Shown here piece by piece: positions 36,339 to 48,822 of a DNA stretch of 64,000 nucleotides. Below the pieces are notes generated by a model that saw only the letters and a program-made list of their open reading frames with translations, did no database searches and was not told the DNA's origin. A program made the translations under genes and the position numbers. Positions within the stretch are counted from its first letter, which is position 1; the number at the start of each line of letters is the position of its first letter. This DNA comes from Budorcas taxicolor. Lineage: Eukaryota; Chordata; Mammalia; Artiodactyla; Bovidae. The DNA is taken from assembly GCF_023091745.1 (NCBI RefSeq), contig NC_068912.1, positions 72,031,067-72,095,066 on the forward strand. Reading direction: 5' to 3'.

Positions 36339-37265
36339 ACTGCTGCCTAGCGTCATGACATAACACATCACTACACTGGGTCGGGGGCAGGGGTGGGCAG
36401 GAATCAAAAGTTGAAGTAAGGTTTCTACTGAATCCATATAGCTTTTGCATAATAGTAAAGCTGAAAAATTTATATAAAATCTTCATAGGTTAGTGACCAT
36501 AGTATTTTTCTGATCCCTTCCTCTCAGTCCCTTTTTTATAGATATACCTGAAGTAAATATCTTTAGTCATTGTTCTTATTAAATAGTAAGTTTACTAAAT
36601 GCAGTGGCTGACCAGTAGAATATTTAGACTTCCAAATTATACAATGTTAATGTTTTGATCAAAGGTCTTTCCTGATTTTGATTTTAAAATTAACATTAAA
36701 TAAATGATTTAGACAGGAATGGGCACAAACATAAGGTAGAGCCAATAATCACCTCATATGCACTAGCAAGCTATTCTAGTTGATTCCTACCTCACTGATT
36801 AGGGCCAGTTTTAACTGACCACTTATAGCTTTTAATTGATTTATCCTATGCTATGTAATAAAATATTATATATGTCATTCCAGTAGATAAAACTGTATAT
36901 GTAAATTTTCCTTTCAAGAGAATGTATTTGCATAATATATGGTGTTTTATACTTCTATAATGTTTAAGTGAATTGGTTCAAAATGTTCATTTGTTTTAAA
37001 GATCAGCAATTTTATATGAGTATGAAAGGCCAGAAAAAATATAAAGAGTTCATTTAATTAAAGAATTGCATGGAAAAAAGTAGAAAAAGGAAAAGACAAA
37101 GAATCAAGAAAGAAAGGGCTAGAAAATGCACATTGCAGTTTACACGACACTCTGAAAAAGGAAAAACTATGGTAACAGAATTCAGATCAGTGGTCACTAG
37201 AAACCAGATAGAGAGAGCACAAGAGAAATTTCTGAGGTGATATAAATGAAAAAAAAAAAGAAAAA
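36339..37265. other. Unassigned intergenic DNA
   Basis: Contains a short G-rich patch at 36378-36402 and purine-rich sequence at 37075-37120 and 37245-37265. No gene recognised. Confidence 0.45.
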
Positions 37266-37980
37266 GAGCAGAGTGAAAAAGTTAGCTTAATGCTCAACAT
37301 TCAGGAAACTAAGATCATGGCATCTGGTCCCATCACTTCATGGCAAATAGATGTGGAAACAATGGAAACGGTGACAGACTTTATTTTTTTTTGGGGGGGG
37401 GGGGGGTCCAAAACCACTGCAGATGGTGACTGCAGCCATGAAATTAAAAGACACTTGCTCCTTGGAAGAAAAACTATGACCACCTAGACAGCATATTAAA
37501 AAGCAGAGACATTACTTTACCAACAAAGGTCCATCTAGTCAAAGCTATGCTTTTTCCAGTAGTCATGTGTGGATGTGAGAGTTGGACCATAAAGAAAGCT
37601 GAGTGCTGAAAGATTAATGCTTTTGAACTGTGGTGTTGGAGAAGACTCTTGAGAGTCCTTTGGACTGCCAAGAGATCCATCCAGTCCATCCTGAAGGAAA
37701 TCAATCCTGAATATTCATTGGAAGGAATGGAGCTGAAGCTCCTATCCTTTGGCCACCTGATGCTAAGAACTAACTCACTGGAAAAGACCCTGATGCTGGG
37801 AAAGATTGAAGGCAGGAGGAGAAGGGGAGTACAGAAGATGAGATGGTTGGATGGCATCATAAATGTAATGGGCATGAGTTTGAGTAGACTCCGGGTGTTG
37901 GTGATGGTCAGGGAAGCCTGGCGTGCTGCAGTGCATGGAGTCACAAAGAGTTGGACATGACTGAGTGATTGAACTGACCT
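37266..37980 (+). mobile_element. BovB copy 17, 5'-truncated, in A-rich DNA
   Basis: Plus-strand BovB of about 0.71 kb, from KVSLMLNIQETKIMASGPIT to the C-terminus (frame 37649-37960: KINPEYSLEG-like, GKIEGRRRRG). It contains an expanded T/G tract (T9 then G14) at 37384-37406. Both flanks are A-rich (AAATGAAAAAAAAAAAG at the left, AAATGGAAAAAAAAAAAA at the right), consistent with insertion into an A-tract, but a TSD cannot be proved in such sequence. Older residue set. Confidence 0.92.
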
Positions 37981-38032
37981 GAAAATGGAAAAAAAAAAAA
38001 AAAAAAGATAAGTTTAATAATATAAAGATTAA

Positions 38033-38162
38033 GGACTTGGGAAATCATCACTGATGCAGTGGTTAGAACCTGGTGGTCTCACTGCCCTGAGGGCCCAAGT
38101 TTAATCCCTGATTGGGGAACTAAGATCCACAAGCCAAAGGCACAGTATTAAAAAAAAAAAAT
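38033..38162 (+). mobile_element. tRNA-derived SINE of CHR type
   Basis: Plus-strand SINE: GCAGTGGTTAGAACCTGG, then GGGCCCAAGTTTAATCCCTG (box-B-like) and GATTGGGGAACTAAGATCC, with a 12-A tail at 38150-38161. Flanks GATTAAGGACTT (38027-38038) and GATTAGGGACTT (38164-38175) form a TSD with one mismatch. This family is cetartiodactyl rather than BovB-derived. Confidence 0.82.
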
Positions 38163-38269
38163 AGATTAGGGACTTCTTTTTACTAGATGATAGAATTACA
38201 GGAGTAGAGTAATCCACAGAGTGGGAGAAGGCAGTGTAATAAATAGCTCTACCTACAAAGTATGTTTAG

Positions 38270-38410
38270 GACTCCTAAAGTAAAAAGGGCTAAAGACTTG
38301 AACAGATATTTCATAACAATATGTATTCAAATGACCAATAATATAAAAATTTCATTAGGAAATGCAAATTAAATTCCATGAAAGGAGTCACAACACTGGT
38401 AAAATGGAAA
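38270..38410 (+). mobile_element. Old L1 ORF2 fragment
   Basis: Short plus-strand piece: AAAGGGCTAAAGACTTGAACAG then ACCAATAATATAAAAATTTC and ATTAGGAAATGCAAATTAAA, the L1 ORF2 C-terminal segment around DLNRHF and IIREMQIK. Strongly diverged. Confidence 0.6.
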
Positions 38411-39149
38411 ATATAGCAATATACAGTTTAAGCAAGGTCAGTCTTCAAGACTTTAATTATCAACATTAATCAAACTTAAGACACTCTTTAGCTTTAACAT
38501 GTTTATATTATTTTAGCTAACAAGCTTATTAATGACTGTTTTCTAATATTTTCTAAGGGCAGAAGATTACACCTCACAGGTTAAAATTTTTCTGTAAAAT
38601 CATATATTTCATTCAACTTACCCATCTTTGTTTCCAGTTAATTATAAACCTCTCATTGATATGGCAGCTCTGACACTAATTCTATTCCAAGTCTCTTATA
38701 TGGATAGCCTGCAATGAAACCCATGGAAGCATCTCATCCTTATCTTGTTTACCTTATTAATTTTGCAAATTAAAACATTGCTAATTAGTCACCATTCTTA
38801 TATTCTCCATATCTACTTAAAACTTAAAAATCTGATGTTTTATAGACTATTTTTCAATGTCAGCCATTTTTATTCATTGATACTTTGGGATGGAGATACT
38901 ATGGACATCAATTAACTGACAAAATGCTCTAAAATATATGAAACTACAATGCTACGTGATCTGTTATCAAGGAAGCTCAGTTTCACATATAATTGTAAAA
39001 ATAGTGACTTGCTTTTTTGAATGACCCTTTATTATATAGTAGACTCTCACACCTTTTTGTCTTTTATCTGTTTTTAAAATTTATCTCAATAATGTTCCTT
39101 CTACAGTATATTTTAAATAATTTTCTATTGCTTCTTTATACATACACAA
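38411..39149. other. Unassigned intergenic DNA
   Basis: AT-rich; nothing recognised. Confidence 0.45.
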
Positions 39150-39420
39150 TGGAAAAAAAAACCTTAAAATTAATCATTTGTGGCAATATGGAAGGACCCG
39201 ATGGCATTATGCTAAGTGAAATAAATCAGACACTTGACTGTATGATCTCACTTACATGCAGAATCCAGAAAACAAAAGAAGTATGGATAAAGAGAACAGA
39301 TTTATGATTGTCAGAAGAAAGGGGTTTAGAGATGGATAAAATGAGCAAATAGGAGGTCAAAGGGTACAAACTTCTGGTTATGAAATAACTAAGTCATGGG
39401 AAAAATAATTATGTATATTC
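39150..39420 (+). mobile_element. L1 ORF2 end and 3' UTR fragment
   Basis: Plus-strand: CATTATGCTAAGTGAAATAA (MLSEISQT codons) followed by ATGATCTCACTTACATG and the 3' UTR with AGGGTACAAACTTCTGGTTA and ATAACTAAGTCATGGG. No tail is visible. Confidence 0.75.
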
Positions 39421-39934
39421 CAGATGGAGAAGGATATATGATGAGAGGAAGAGAAGAGAATTTTGTATATTGTAGGAAGAAAGGAAAACTTAAGCCAAGG
39501 CACTGAGGTTGAAAGATATTTCATGTCAAACTTGAGGAGCATGATGGCAATGGAGCATCTAGGGACTGGTTTATATGTGACTCATAGAGAATCTTGAAAT
39601 AGTTGCTTTGATAAAAAGATGAAGCAGACAATAGCTACTGTGGTCTGGTTTCTGAAAATTGGACTTCCTGATTCAGAATTATACTTTATGAATAGTTTTA
39701 GATTAAAATAAATCAGTGAACATTAAAAAAGGAACAGATAAGTGTTTTTTCTCATACATTAAGTCTTAGATATCAAAATTTCTCCATATTAATCAGAGAT
39801 TAATTAGAGATGTAATAAATTCTCAGTTAAAGATATAATAAATAGTTCTCATCCAATCAGTCTTATCTAACTATGAGCACAATATTTCAATACCTAGAAA
39901 TAGTTCTTAAATATATACTTGAGTGAATAATGTT
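39421..39934. other. Unassigned intergenic DNA
   Basis: AT-rich; nothing recognised beyond a short GAGATTAATTAGAGATGTAATAAAT near-repeat at 39796-39842. Confidence 0.45.
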
Positions 39935-40598
39935 AATGGATGCATCTGGGCCCATCACTTCATGGGAAATAGATGGGGAAAGAGTGGAAAACAGTGTCAG
40001 ACTTTATTTTGGGGGGCTTCAAAATAACTGTAGATGGTCATTGCAGCCATGAAATTAAAAGACGCTTAGTCCTTGGAAGGAAAGTTATGACCAACCTAGA
40101 CAACATATTCCAAAGCAGAGACATTACTTTGCCAACAAATGCCCATCTAGTCAAGGCTATGGTTTTTCCAGTGGTCATGTCTGGATGTGAGAGCTGGACT
40201 GTGAAGAAACGTGAACGCCGAAGAATTGATGCTTTTGAACTGTGGTGTTGGAGAAGACTCTTGAGAGTCCCTTGGACTGCAAGGAGATCCAACCAATCCA
40301 TTCTGAAGGAGATCAGCCCTGGGATTTCCTTGGAAGAAATGATGCTAAAGCTGAAACTTCAGTACTTTGGCCATCTTATGCGAAGAGTTGACTCATTGGA
40401 AAAGACTCTGATGCTGGGAGGGATTGGGAGCAGGAAGAGAAGGGAACGACAGAGGATGAGATGGCTGGATGGCATCACTGACTCAATGGATGTGAATTTG
40501 AGTGAACTCTGGGAGTTGGTGATGGACAGGGAGTCCTGGTGTGCTGCGATTCATGGGGTCACAGAGTCAGACACGACTGAGTGACTGAACTGAACTGA
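39935..40598 (+). mobile_element. BovB copy 18, 5'-truncated
   Basis: Plus-strand BovB of about 0.66 kb with one open frame of 203 codons (39973-40584): VSDFILGGFKITVDGHCSHE, CESWTVKKRERRRIDAFELW, PWTARRSNQS and GGIGSRKRRERQRMRWLDGI up to the terminal HGVTESDTTE. It ends in (CTGAA)n. A -1 change near the C-terminus turns the usual KSRTRLSD ending into ESDTTE. Younger residue set. Confidence 0.95.
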
Positions 40599-42699
40599 TG
40601 CCTTAAAGGAGAGTGGTTTTGTCTGGGTTAGTTATATCACATATCTAACAACTGAAAGTGTGATGACAATAAAAATTTTATTTACTTTTACTATTATTTT
40701 ACTTCAGAAATTTATGAAAAGAAAAACAAATCTTTAATTCAGAAAAAATAACTACAATAATACAGTCTTTTTATTTATAATGATATTTTATTCAGTTGTT
40801 AAATGTCTTTAAAATATGTCTTCAAAGATGTACCAACTGCTGTCACCTATTCTGCAGCTTGTCTTCCGCCAGTTGAAGGCCTGTGAATGTAACAGTTAAA
40901 ATTAAAATTGCTAATCCTAGACCTGAAAAAAAAAAAAAAAAGACAGTGGAAAATATGCGTCTTATTTTCACTGCCACATTAGACTTAGAACAACTAGTTC
41001 TGTCAAGTAACGTAGGGCCCAGTACATTTTTCCTTGTGGATGAATGAATGTTTAAAATCTTCTCATGTACACCTGAAAGAAAAGATTCAACACAGCATCA
41101 GTATACAAATAATTCATTAAATCAATGCTCTTTGGGATGTTTTAACAGTGGGAGAAGAAGAATGGATTTAATTAGAACTTTAGGAGAGACAACATTAAGC
41201 ACAAGGATGATTAGATCAGAAAATGTTAATATCCATTTTGCTTGAAAGATAAATTAGACACTTGAGTACAAAGAACGTTAAATTAAAAATTTCCAGGTAA
41301 GTAACCTGCAGATCACTGGACTCCACATGGTCATGGATACAGAGGCTAAAATCAGTGCACTTGGCAAGAAGTATTACTTCATTATGCTTTGGTAATTGCT
41401 ATTAATGGTATTCTACAGAAATCAAGGTCTACTTATTCAAGAGACTACCTCATGGCCATTGCTATTTCCTAAATTTGCTGAGTGTTTTCTAAGTGAATTG
41501 TTCATATGTCCTTCTCATGTCCTTATATTCTTCTATACTTCACATTTCTGAGAAGTAAATATTCACTTAAAATACAGCTCCTCCAGAGTCTCCATGGAGT
41601 GCTTATGATTGGGTCCTTTTAATAACAATATAATCTTTCTCTTTTTTCCAGAGAGCATTTTGCAAAGATCTTTGTTATAAAACTTATGCTGATGTGTAAT
41701 TCTCTTTCTACACATCTTTCTGCTCAACTAGATTAGGAAAACAAAAGCAAAAAGTATGTATTTAACTTTAAGAATTTTTTCAGAACTTGGCGCTAGTAAA
41801 TCATGAATTAAAGTTGCTTAATGAACAAATGTAAACATGATTGAAAGGATAAAGAGAAGAGTGAATGAATAAACATAGATTAATAAGTTAAAAGTATTGG
41901 TGTGCAGACTAATTATCCCCCTTGCTTACTGTAATGTTTTTGTTCAGTTGACATCTCTCTGTAAAATCTATATTTCTATCAACTACCTGTATTATGCTCC
42001 AACTCTTGGCATTGCTAATATCTACTGTCTTCTCAGGCCATTTTTGATTCCTTTCTCTCAGTTGTTTTCTTACTACTTCATCCCTAATTCTCACCATTTC
42101 CAGGTATCTTCAGTATCCATTCAATTTCTTGGCATTTCAGTTGGTTGGCCTCTTCATCTTCTGAGATTGACTTCTTTCTGTAAATTCATCCATTTCTGTT
42201 TCTTATAATTATCTGAAGTTGTTTTTTCTTTAACATAATAACTTGAAACTCCCATTTTTTAAAAATCATCTTGTTTCACCAATATATTTCCTTTATCAAA
42301 CATATTTCCAGCTCCTTCTTCCTTCTACTTTTTTACTTCCTTCCACCAATGGTTATTCCTTGCCCTCTTCAGTTCACCATGGTTCACCATGGGCAATGGT
42401 TCATTACAAATTTTCTCAGGACTCTTGTTATAGTGTTGTGCCAGTCTAGCACCACTGAAGAAAATTTCAGAATTTCTCAGTATACTTTATACAAGTATAA
42501 AGTAACCTTTTTTTTTTTTTTTCACCTCAAGTCTCCCAGACATTGTGCTCTTTCCCATTTCTCCATTTCCTATTCTCCAGAGTGGCAAAACTTTACCTCT
42601 TTCAACCTCCATGACTTTATTTCAATTAAATCATAAGTGCTTTTGACTGCCTTCAAAATAACTTCTTGAATATTTTCTTCTATATTACTCTATCTTATG
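40599..42699. other. Unassigned intergenic DNA
   Basis: The longest stretch without a clear repeat. A 17-A run at 40926-40942 follows unassigned sequence. 41890-42640 is pyrimidine-rich with chance frames (for example 41897-42208) whose composition (long Phe/Ser/Leu runs) looks like untranslated repeat DNA; it may be an ancient LINE, but I cannot support a family. Confidence 0.45.
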
Positions 42700-43078
42700 T
42701 TTTTTTTAACATTTTAAAATTCCTTTTTATACAGTTTTTAAAGGTGAATTTGTATTTACAGTTATTACAAAATAATGGATATATTCCCAATTGTGTTATA
42801 TGGTCCCTCCTTGAACCTTTCTTATAACCAATAGTCTATACCTCCCACTCTCCCACAAATATATTGCTCCTTTCCTCCATCACTCCCTCTACTCCCACTG
42901 GTAACCACTAGTTTGCTCTCTATATATGTGACTCTGCTTTTTTGTTGTTATATTCAGTATCTTGTTTTACTTGTATGATTCTACATATAAGTGATATCAT
43001 ACAGTATTTGTCTTTCTCTTTCTCACTTATTTCACTTAACATAATGCCCTCCAAGTCCATCCATGTGCAATCCCATTG
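42700..43078 (-). mobile_element. L1 3' end fragment
   Basis: Minus-strand L1 3' UTR and last ORF2 codons: ATATTCCCAATTGTGTTATA, CTACTCCCACTGGTAACCAC, ATAAGTGATATCATACAGTA and TCACTTATTTCACTTAACAT, ending with CATCCATGTGCAATC. Confidence 0.78.
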
Positions 43079-43084
43079 CATGGG

Positions 43085-43265
43085 GGAAGGCAGGTTTAAT
43101 ACTTTTCTCCTGTCTCCTCACTGGACTGCCTTGCAAGTAAACCCTCTCTTACCTGCAAAACTCAGCATCTCCCCTGCTTTGACTTGACAACTGCTTGGAT
43201 TTCTTTCCTCTGATCTTGTCTACCTGGTAAATTCTGCTCTTCTTTAAGTACGGACTTGGTCTAAA
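43085..43265. mobile_element. Possible LTR 3' (R-U5) fragment
   Basis: CTGTCTCCTCACTGGACTGC, CTTGCAAGTAAACCCTCTCT and TGCAAAACTCAGCATCTCCC in this order look like the poly-A-signal region of a class I endogenous-retrovirus LTR, with the expected AATAAA altered to AGTAAA. No U3, primer-binding site or internal gene is seen, so this is at most a fragment. It could instead be part of the 5' leader of the L1 that starts just after it. Confidence 0.3.
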
Positions 43266-43942
43266 GTATAAGCTGAGAGGCCTCTGGGCCTGACCACCTT
43301 ATGAGCCAGTGAAACTAGAAAGCTCAAAGGAACAAAACAAAATAAAACAGGAAAACAAGATAGCAGATGAGTAGATGGGCATGGAATACATCTCTCTCCA
43401 CAGATAGATCAGGAATATATCTTCAGGCACAGAAGTGCTTGCAGAACACCAGCTGAGAACACTCCTGTCCACACAGGAATACCTGACCAGCAGAAAAGAA
43501 TATACAGAACCATACAAATCTCAAGATGAAGCCCTGAGCATTTGTAGTGGGAACGCTGACTCCAAGACCCTAGACTACCAGAGAACTACCCTAGGGAGTA
43601 TCAGTGAGAACTCACAGCAAGAAAACCACTTGAATACAAGATCCTGTATCATCCAACCACTAGTAGCACCCTGTGCAGGATGCCTTATCTAAACAACAAA
43701 CAAAACAAAAATATAAACCCAATCATTGGCACATTGAGTGAGAATTCCCACCTCACTCAGCCTTGCCCATCAGAGGAAAAACAGACAAACAGACAAAAAC
43801 TCAGCACAAATCTCACCCTAATCAAAGCATACAAAAACCACTGGACTAACATTAGGAGAGCAGAAAACAAACGGAAGAAAGAATTCAAACTTGAAGCCTG
43901 GGGAAAGGAGACCTCAAACACAATAAGTTAAAAACAGTAATA

Positions 43943-44826
43943 ATGAAAAGGCCGAGAAATATTGCACAAATGAAGGAACAAACTAGAAACACAGAAGTCC
44001 ACATTAAAAAATAAAAAAAAAAAGAGTAAATAGGCAAACTACCTGAAAAAGAATTCAGAATAATGATAGTAAAGATCAAAAACCTGTAAAACAAAGTGGA
44101 GAAAATGCAAGAACCAACTAACAAAGAATTAAAGAATAGACATACAGAAGAAACAACACAATTACTGAAATTAATAATACTCTGGAAGGAATCAATAGTA
44201 GAATATATGAAACAGAAGAATGAATCAGTAAGCTGGAAGATAAATGGTGGAAATAACTTCTGAAGGGCAGAATAAAGGAAAAAGAATGAAAGGAACTGAG
44301 GATAGTCTCAGAGACCTCTGGGACACTATCAAACACACCAACATTTGAATTATACAGGTTCCAGAAGAAGAAGAAAAAGAAAGTGTATGAGAAAACTCTT
44401 GAAGAGATTATATTTCAAATTTTCCCAACATGGAAAAGGAAATAGTCAATCAAGTCCAAGAGGTACAAAGAATCCCATACAGGATAAACCCAAGGAGAAA
44501 CATGCCAAGACACATACTAACCAAACTAACAAAGACTAAACATAAAGAAAGAATATTAAAAGCAGCAAGGGAAAAGCAACAAGTAACATAAAAGGGAAAG
44601 ACCATACACTTAACAGCTGGTCTTTCAGCAGAAACTGCAGGCCAGAATGGAAAGGCAGGATATATTTAAAGTATTGAAAGGGAAAAATCTACAATCAAGA
44701 TAACTGTACCCAGCAAGGATCTCATTCAAAACTGGAGAAATAAAAAGCTTTTCAAACAAGCAAAAGTTAAGAGAATTCAGTACCACCAAACCAGCTTTAC
44801 AACAAATATTGAAGGGACTTACATAG
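43943..44826 (+). pseudogene. L1 ORF1 remnant (RNA-binding protein)
   Basis: L1 ORF1p is the nucleic-acid-binding chaperone of the L1 ribonucleoprotein. The start MKRPRNIAQMKEQTRNTEVH is recognisable at 43943, followed by an A-rich stop-containing stretch (44008-44026), then GKLPEKEFRIMIVKIKNL, remnants of the coiled-coil region, the NFPNMEKEIVNQVQEVQR block (about 44415) and NPRRNMPRHILTKLTK (about 44490). The C-terminal REFSTTKPALQQILKGLT ends at 44826. At least four frame changes are needed to follow it, so no protein is made. Confidence 0.85.
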
Positions 44827-44883
44827 TCAAGAAATACAACAGTAGAAAAAAGATCTGCAAAATTAACCCCAAACAATTAGGAA

Positions 44884-46513
44884 AACAGCAATAGGAACAT
44901 ATATATCAATAATTACTTTACATGTAAATAGATTAAATGTCCCAACCAAAAGACACAGACTGGCTGAATGGATACAGAAACAAGACCCATATATATGCTG
45001 TCTACAAGAAACCACTTCAGACCTAAAGACACACATAGACTGAAAGTGAGAGGATGGAAAAATATATTCCATGCAAATGGGAAGCAAAAGAAAGCTGGAG
45101 TAGCAAGCTTCATAACAGACAAAATAGACCTTAAAATAAAGACAATTACAAGAGATAAAGAAGGACACTACACAATGATCAAGGAATCAATTCAAGAGGA
45201 AGACATAATAATTGTAAATATCTATGTACTCAACATGGGAGCACCTCAATATATAAGACAAACACTGACATAAGAGAACTTGACAACAACACAATAATAG
45301 TAGGAGACTTTAACACCTCATTCACACCAATGGACAGATCATCAAAATATAAAAATAATAAGGAAACACAAGTCTTAAATAATACACTAGATTAGATGGA
45401 TCTCATTGATATCTTCAAGACATCCCATCCAAATGCAGAGGAATACACCTTAAGTGCACATGGCACATTCTCTGGGATAGACCACATCTTGGGTCACAAA
45501 ACAAACATCAGTAGATTTAGGAAAATTGAAATAGTATAAAGCACCTATTCCAACCACAATGTTATGAGACTAGATATCAATTACAAGAAAAAAAACTGTA
45601 AGAAACACAAACACATGGAGATTAAACAACACATTTCTAAATAACCAACAGGTTACTGAAGAAATCAAAAGGGAAATCAAAAAACATTCTAGAAACAAAT
45701 GACAATGAAAACATGACACCTCAAAACCTATGGGATGGAGCAAAAGCAGTTCTAAGAAGGAATTTTATAGCACTACAATTCTACCTTAAAAATAAAGAAA
45801 AACATAGAATAGATAACCTAACTTTACACATAAACAATTGGAAAAAGAAAAACAAACAACAACAACAAAAAAAAACCCAAATCAGAAGGAAAAAAATCAT
45901 AAAGATCAGTGCAGAAATAAATGAAAAAGAAATGAAAGAAACAATAGTAAATATTAATAAAACTAAAAGTTGGTTCTTTCAGAAGATAAAACTAACAAGC
46001 TTTCAACCAGACTCATCAAGAAAAAAGGAGAGTAGAGTTAAATCAACAAAATTAGAAATAAAAAAAGGGAGATTACAACAGACAATGCAGAAATACAAAG
46101 GATTATAAGAGACTATTATGAACAACTCTATGGCAATAAAATGGATAAACCTGGAAGAAATGGTCAGATTCTTAGAAAAGTTCAATCTTCAAGACTGAAA
46201 CAAGAACAAATAGAAATTATGAACAACCCAATTTCAAGCACTGAAATTGAAGCTGTGATCAAGAATCTTCCAAAAACCAAAAGCCCAGGGCAGGATGATT
46301 CACAGGAGAATTCTATTAAACATTTAGAGAAGAATTAATGCCTATCCTTCCAAAACTCTTTCAAAAATTGCGTGGGAAGGAAAACTTCTAAACACATACT
46401 TTGAGGCCACAATCACCCTGATACCAAAACCAGAAAAAGACAACATCAAAAAAGAAAATTACATGCAGTATCATTAATGAACTTAGATGTAAAATTCCTC
46501 AACAAAATTTTAT
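44884..46513 (+). pseudogene. L1 ORF2 remnant, endonuclease and linker
   Basis: APE-type endonuclease of L1 ORF2, which nicks the target. Visible blocks: PTKRHRLAEWIQKQDPYICC (about 44943), LKVRGWKNIFHANGKQKKAG (frame 44968-45273), GDFNT (about 45306) and GIDHILGHK (about 45474). A frame change sits at the QETTS position, where the catalytic QETH block is expected. The linker continues (46141-46338: NPISSTEIEAVIKNLPKTKS) and PSQDD/PGQDD-like residues to LNKILSNSI, where BovB copy 19 cuts in. Several stops. Confidence 0.88.
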
Positions 46514-46527
46514 CAAACAGTATTCAG
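46514..46527. repeat. Target-site duplication of BovB copy 19 (left)
   Basis: CAAACAGTATTCAG here recurs at 49959-49972. The sequence is L1 ORF2 (the LSNSIQ codons). The last CAG merges with the BovB TTCAG tail. Confidence 0.9.
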
Positions 46528-46548
46528 TTCAGTTTAGTTCAGTTCAGT

Positions 46549-48402
46549 TCAGTCACTCAGTCGTGTCTGATTCTTTGTGACCCCATGAATCGCAGCACGC
46601 CAGGCCTCCCTGTCCATCACAAACTCCTGGAGTTCACTCAGAGTCACGTCCATCGAGTCGGTGATGCCATCCAGCCATCTCATCCTCTGTCGTCCCCTTC
46701 TCCTCCTGCCCCCAATCCCTCCCAGCATCAGAGTCTTTTCCAATGAGTTCACTCTTCGCATGAGGTGGCCAAAGTACTGAAGTTTCAGCTTTAGCATCAT
46801 TCCTTCCAAAGAAATCCCAGGGCTGATCTCCTTCAGAATGGACTGGTTGGATCTCCTTGCAGTCCAAGGGACTCTCAAGAGTCTTCTACAAAACCACAGT
46901 TCAAAAGTGTCAATTCTTCAGCGATCAGCTTTCTTCACAGTCCAACTCTCACATCCATACAAGACCACAGGAAAAATCATAGCCTTGACTAGATGGACCT
47001 TTGTTGGCAAAGTAATGTCTCTGCTTTTCAATATGCTATCTAGGTTGGTCATAATTTTCCTTTCAAGAAGTAAGCATCTTTTAATTTCATGGCTGCAGTC
47101 ACCATCTGCAGTGATTTTGGAGCCCCCCAAAATAAAGTCTGACACTGTTTCCACTGTTTCCCCATCTATTTCCCATAAAGTGATAGGACCAGATGCCATG
47201 ATCTTCATTTTCTGAATGTTGAGCTTTAAGCCAACTTTTTTCACTCTCCTCTTTCACTTTCATTAAGAGGCGCTTTACTTCCTCTTCACTTTCTGCCATA
47301 AGGGTGGTGTCATCTGCATATCTGAGGTGATTGATATTTCTCCTGACAATCTTGATTCCAGCTTGTGCTTCTTCCAGCCCAGCATTTCTTATGATGTACT
47401 CTGCATAGAAATCAAATAAGCAGGGTGACAATATTCAGCCTTGACGTTCTCCTTTTCCTATTTAGAACCAGTCTGTTGTCCCATGTCCAGTTCTGACTGT
47501 TTTTTCCTGACCTGCATATAGGTTTCTCAAGAGTCATGTCAGGTGGTCTGGTATTCCCATCTCTTTCAGAATTTTCCACAGTTTATTGTGATCCACACGG
47601 TCAAAGGCTTTGGCATAGTCAAGAAAGCAGAAATAGATGATTTTATGGAACTCTCTTGCTTTTTTGATGATCCAGTGGATGTTTGTAATTTGATCTCTGA
47701 TTCCTCTGCCTTTTCTAAAACCAGCTTGAACATCTGGAAGTTCACGGTTCACATATTGCTGAAGCCTGGCTTGGAGAATTTTAAGCATTACTTTACTAGT
47801 GTGTGAGATGAGTGCAATTGTGTGGTAGTTTGAGCATTCTTTGGCATTACCTTTCTTTGGGATTGGAATGAAAACTGACCTTTTCCAGTCCTGTGGCCAC
47901 TGCTGAGTTTTCCCAGTTTGCTGGCATATTGAGTGCAGCACTTTCACAGCATCATCTTTCAGGATTTGAAATAGCTCAACTTGAATTCCATCACCTCCAC
48001 TAACTTTGTTCGTAGTGATGCTTTCTAAGGCCCACTTAACTTCACATTCCAGGATGTCTTGCTCTAGGTGAGTGATCACACCATCATGATTATCCTCATC
48101 TTGAAGCTCCTTTTTGTACAATACTTCTGTGTATTCTTGCCACCTCTTCTTAATATCTTCTGCTTTGGTTAGGTCCATACCATTTTGTCCTTTATCAAGC
48201 CATTTGCATGAAATGTTCCCTTGGTATCTCTAATTTTCTTGAAGAGATCTCTAGTTTTTCCCATTCTGTTGTTTTCCTCTATTTCTTTGCATTGATTGCT
48301 GAGGAAGGCTTTCTTATGTCTCCTTGCTATTTGTTGGAACTCTGCATTCAGATGCTTATATCTTTCCTTTTCTCCTTTGCTTTTCACTTCTCTTCTTTTC
48401 AC
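46549..48402 (-). pseudogene. BovB reverse transcriptase and C-terminal domain (copy 19)
   Basis: The best preserved long RT region in the window, in about five frames. N-terminal linker 48169-48402 (RYKHLNAEFQQIARRHKKAF); RT fingers and palm 47534-48178, 214 codons open (SGGDGIQVELFQILKDDAVK, VQAGFRKGRGIRDQITN, FLDYAKAFDRVDHNKL); palm core 47099-47431 (CLFDFYAEYIIRNAGLEEAQ, HLRYADDTTLMAES); thumb and C-terminus 46918-47244 and 46549-46878 (PWTARRSNQSILKEISPGIS, ending KNQTRLSD). Breaks include a stop before the CILSPC block and an extra base in EKVGLK (about 47240). The two acidic residues of YADD are retained. Confidence 0.9.
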
Positions 48403-48822
48403 ACCTATTTGAGTAAGGCCTCCTCAGACAGCCATTTTGCTTTTTTGCATTTCTTTTCCATGAGGATGGTCTTGATCCCTGTCTCCTGTAGAATGTCACA
48501 AACCTCCATCCATAGTTCATCACGCAATCTACCTATCAGATCTCATCCCTTAAATCAATTTCTCACTTCCACTGTATAATCATAAGGGATTTGATTTAGG
48601 TCATACCTGAATGGTCTAGTGGTTTTCCCTACTTTATTCAATTTAAGTCTGAATTTGACAATAAGGAGTTAATGATCTGAGCCACAGTCAGCTCCTGGTC
48701 TTGTTTTTGTTGACTGCATAGAGCTTCTCCATCTTTGGCTGCAAAGAATGTAATCAATCTGATTTCAGTGTTCACCATCTGGTGATGTCCATGTGCAGAG
48801 TCTTCTCTTCTGTTTCCGGAAG

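Noticed and set aside
41897..42208. 103-codon frame rich in Phe, Ser and Leu as a small membrane protein
   Set aside because: It lies in pyrimidine-rich DNA that gives such frames by chance in several registers; no Kozak-like start, splice context or conserved motif.
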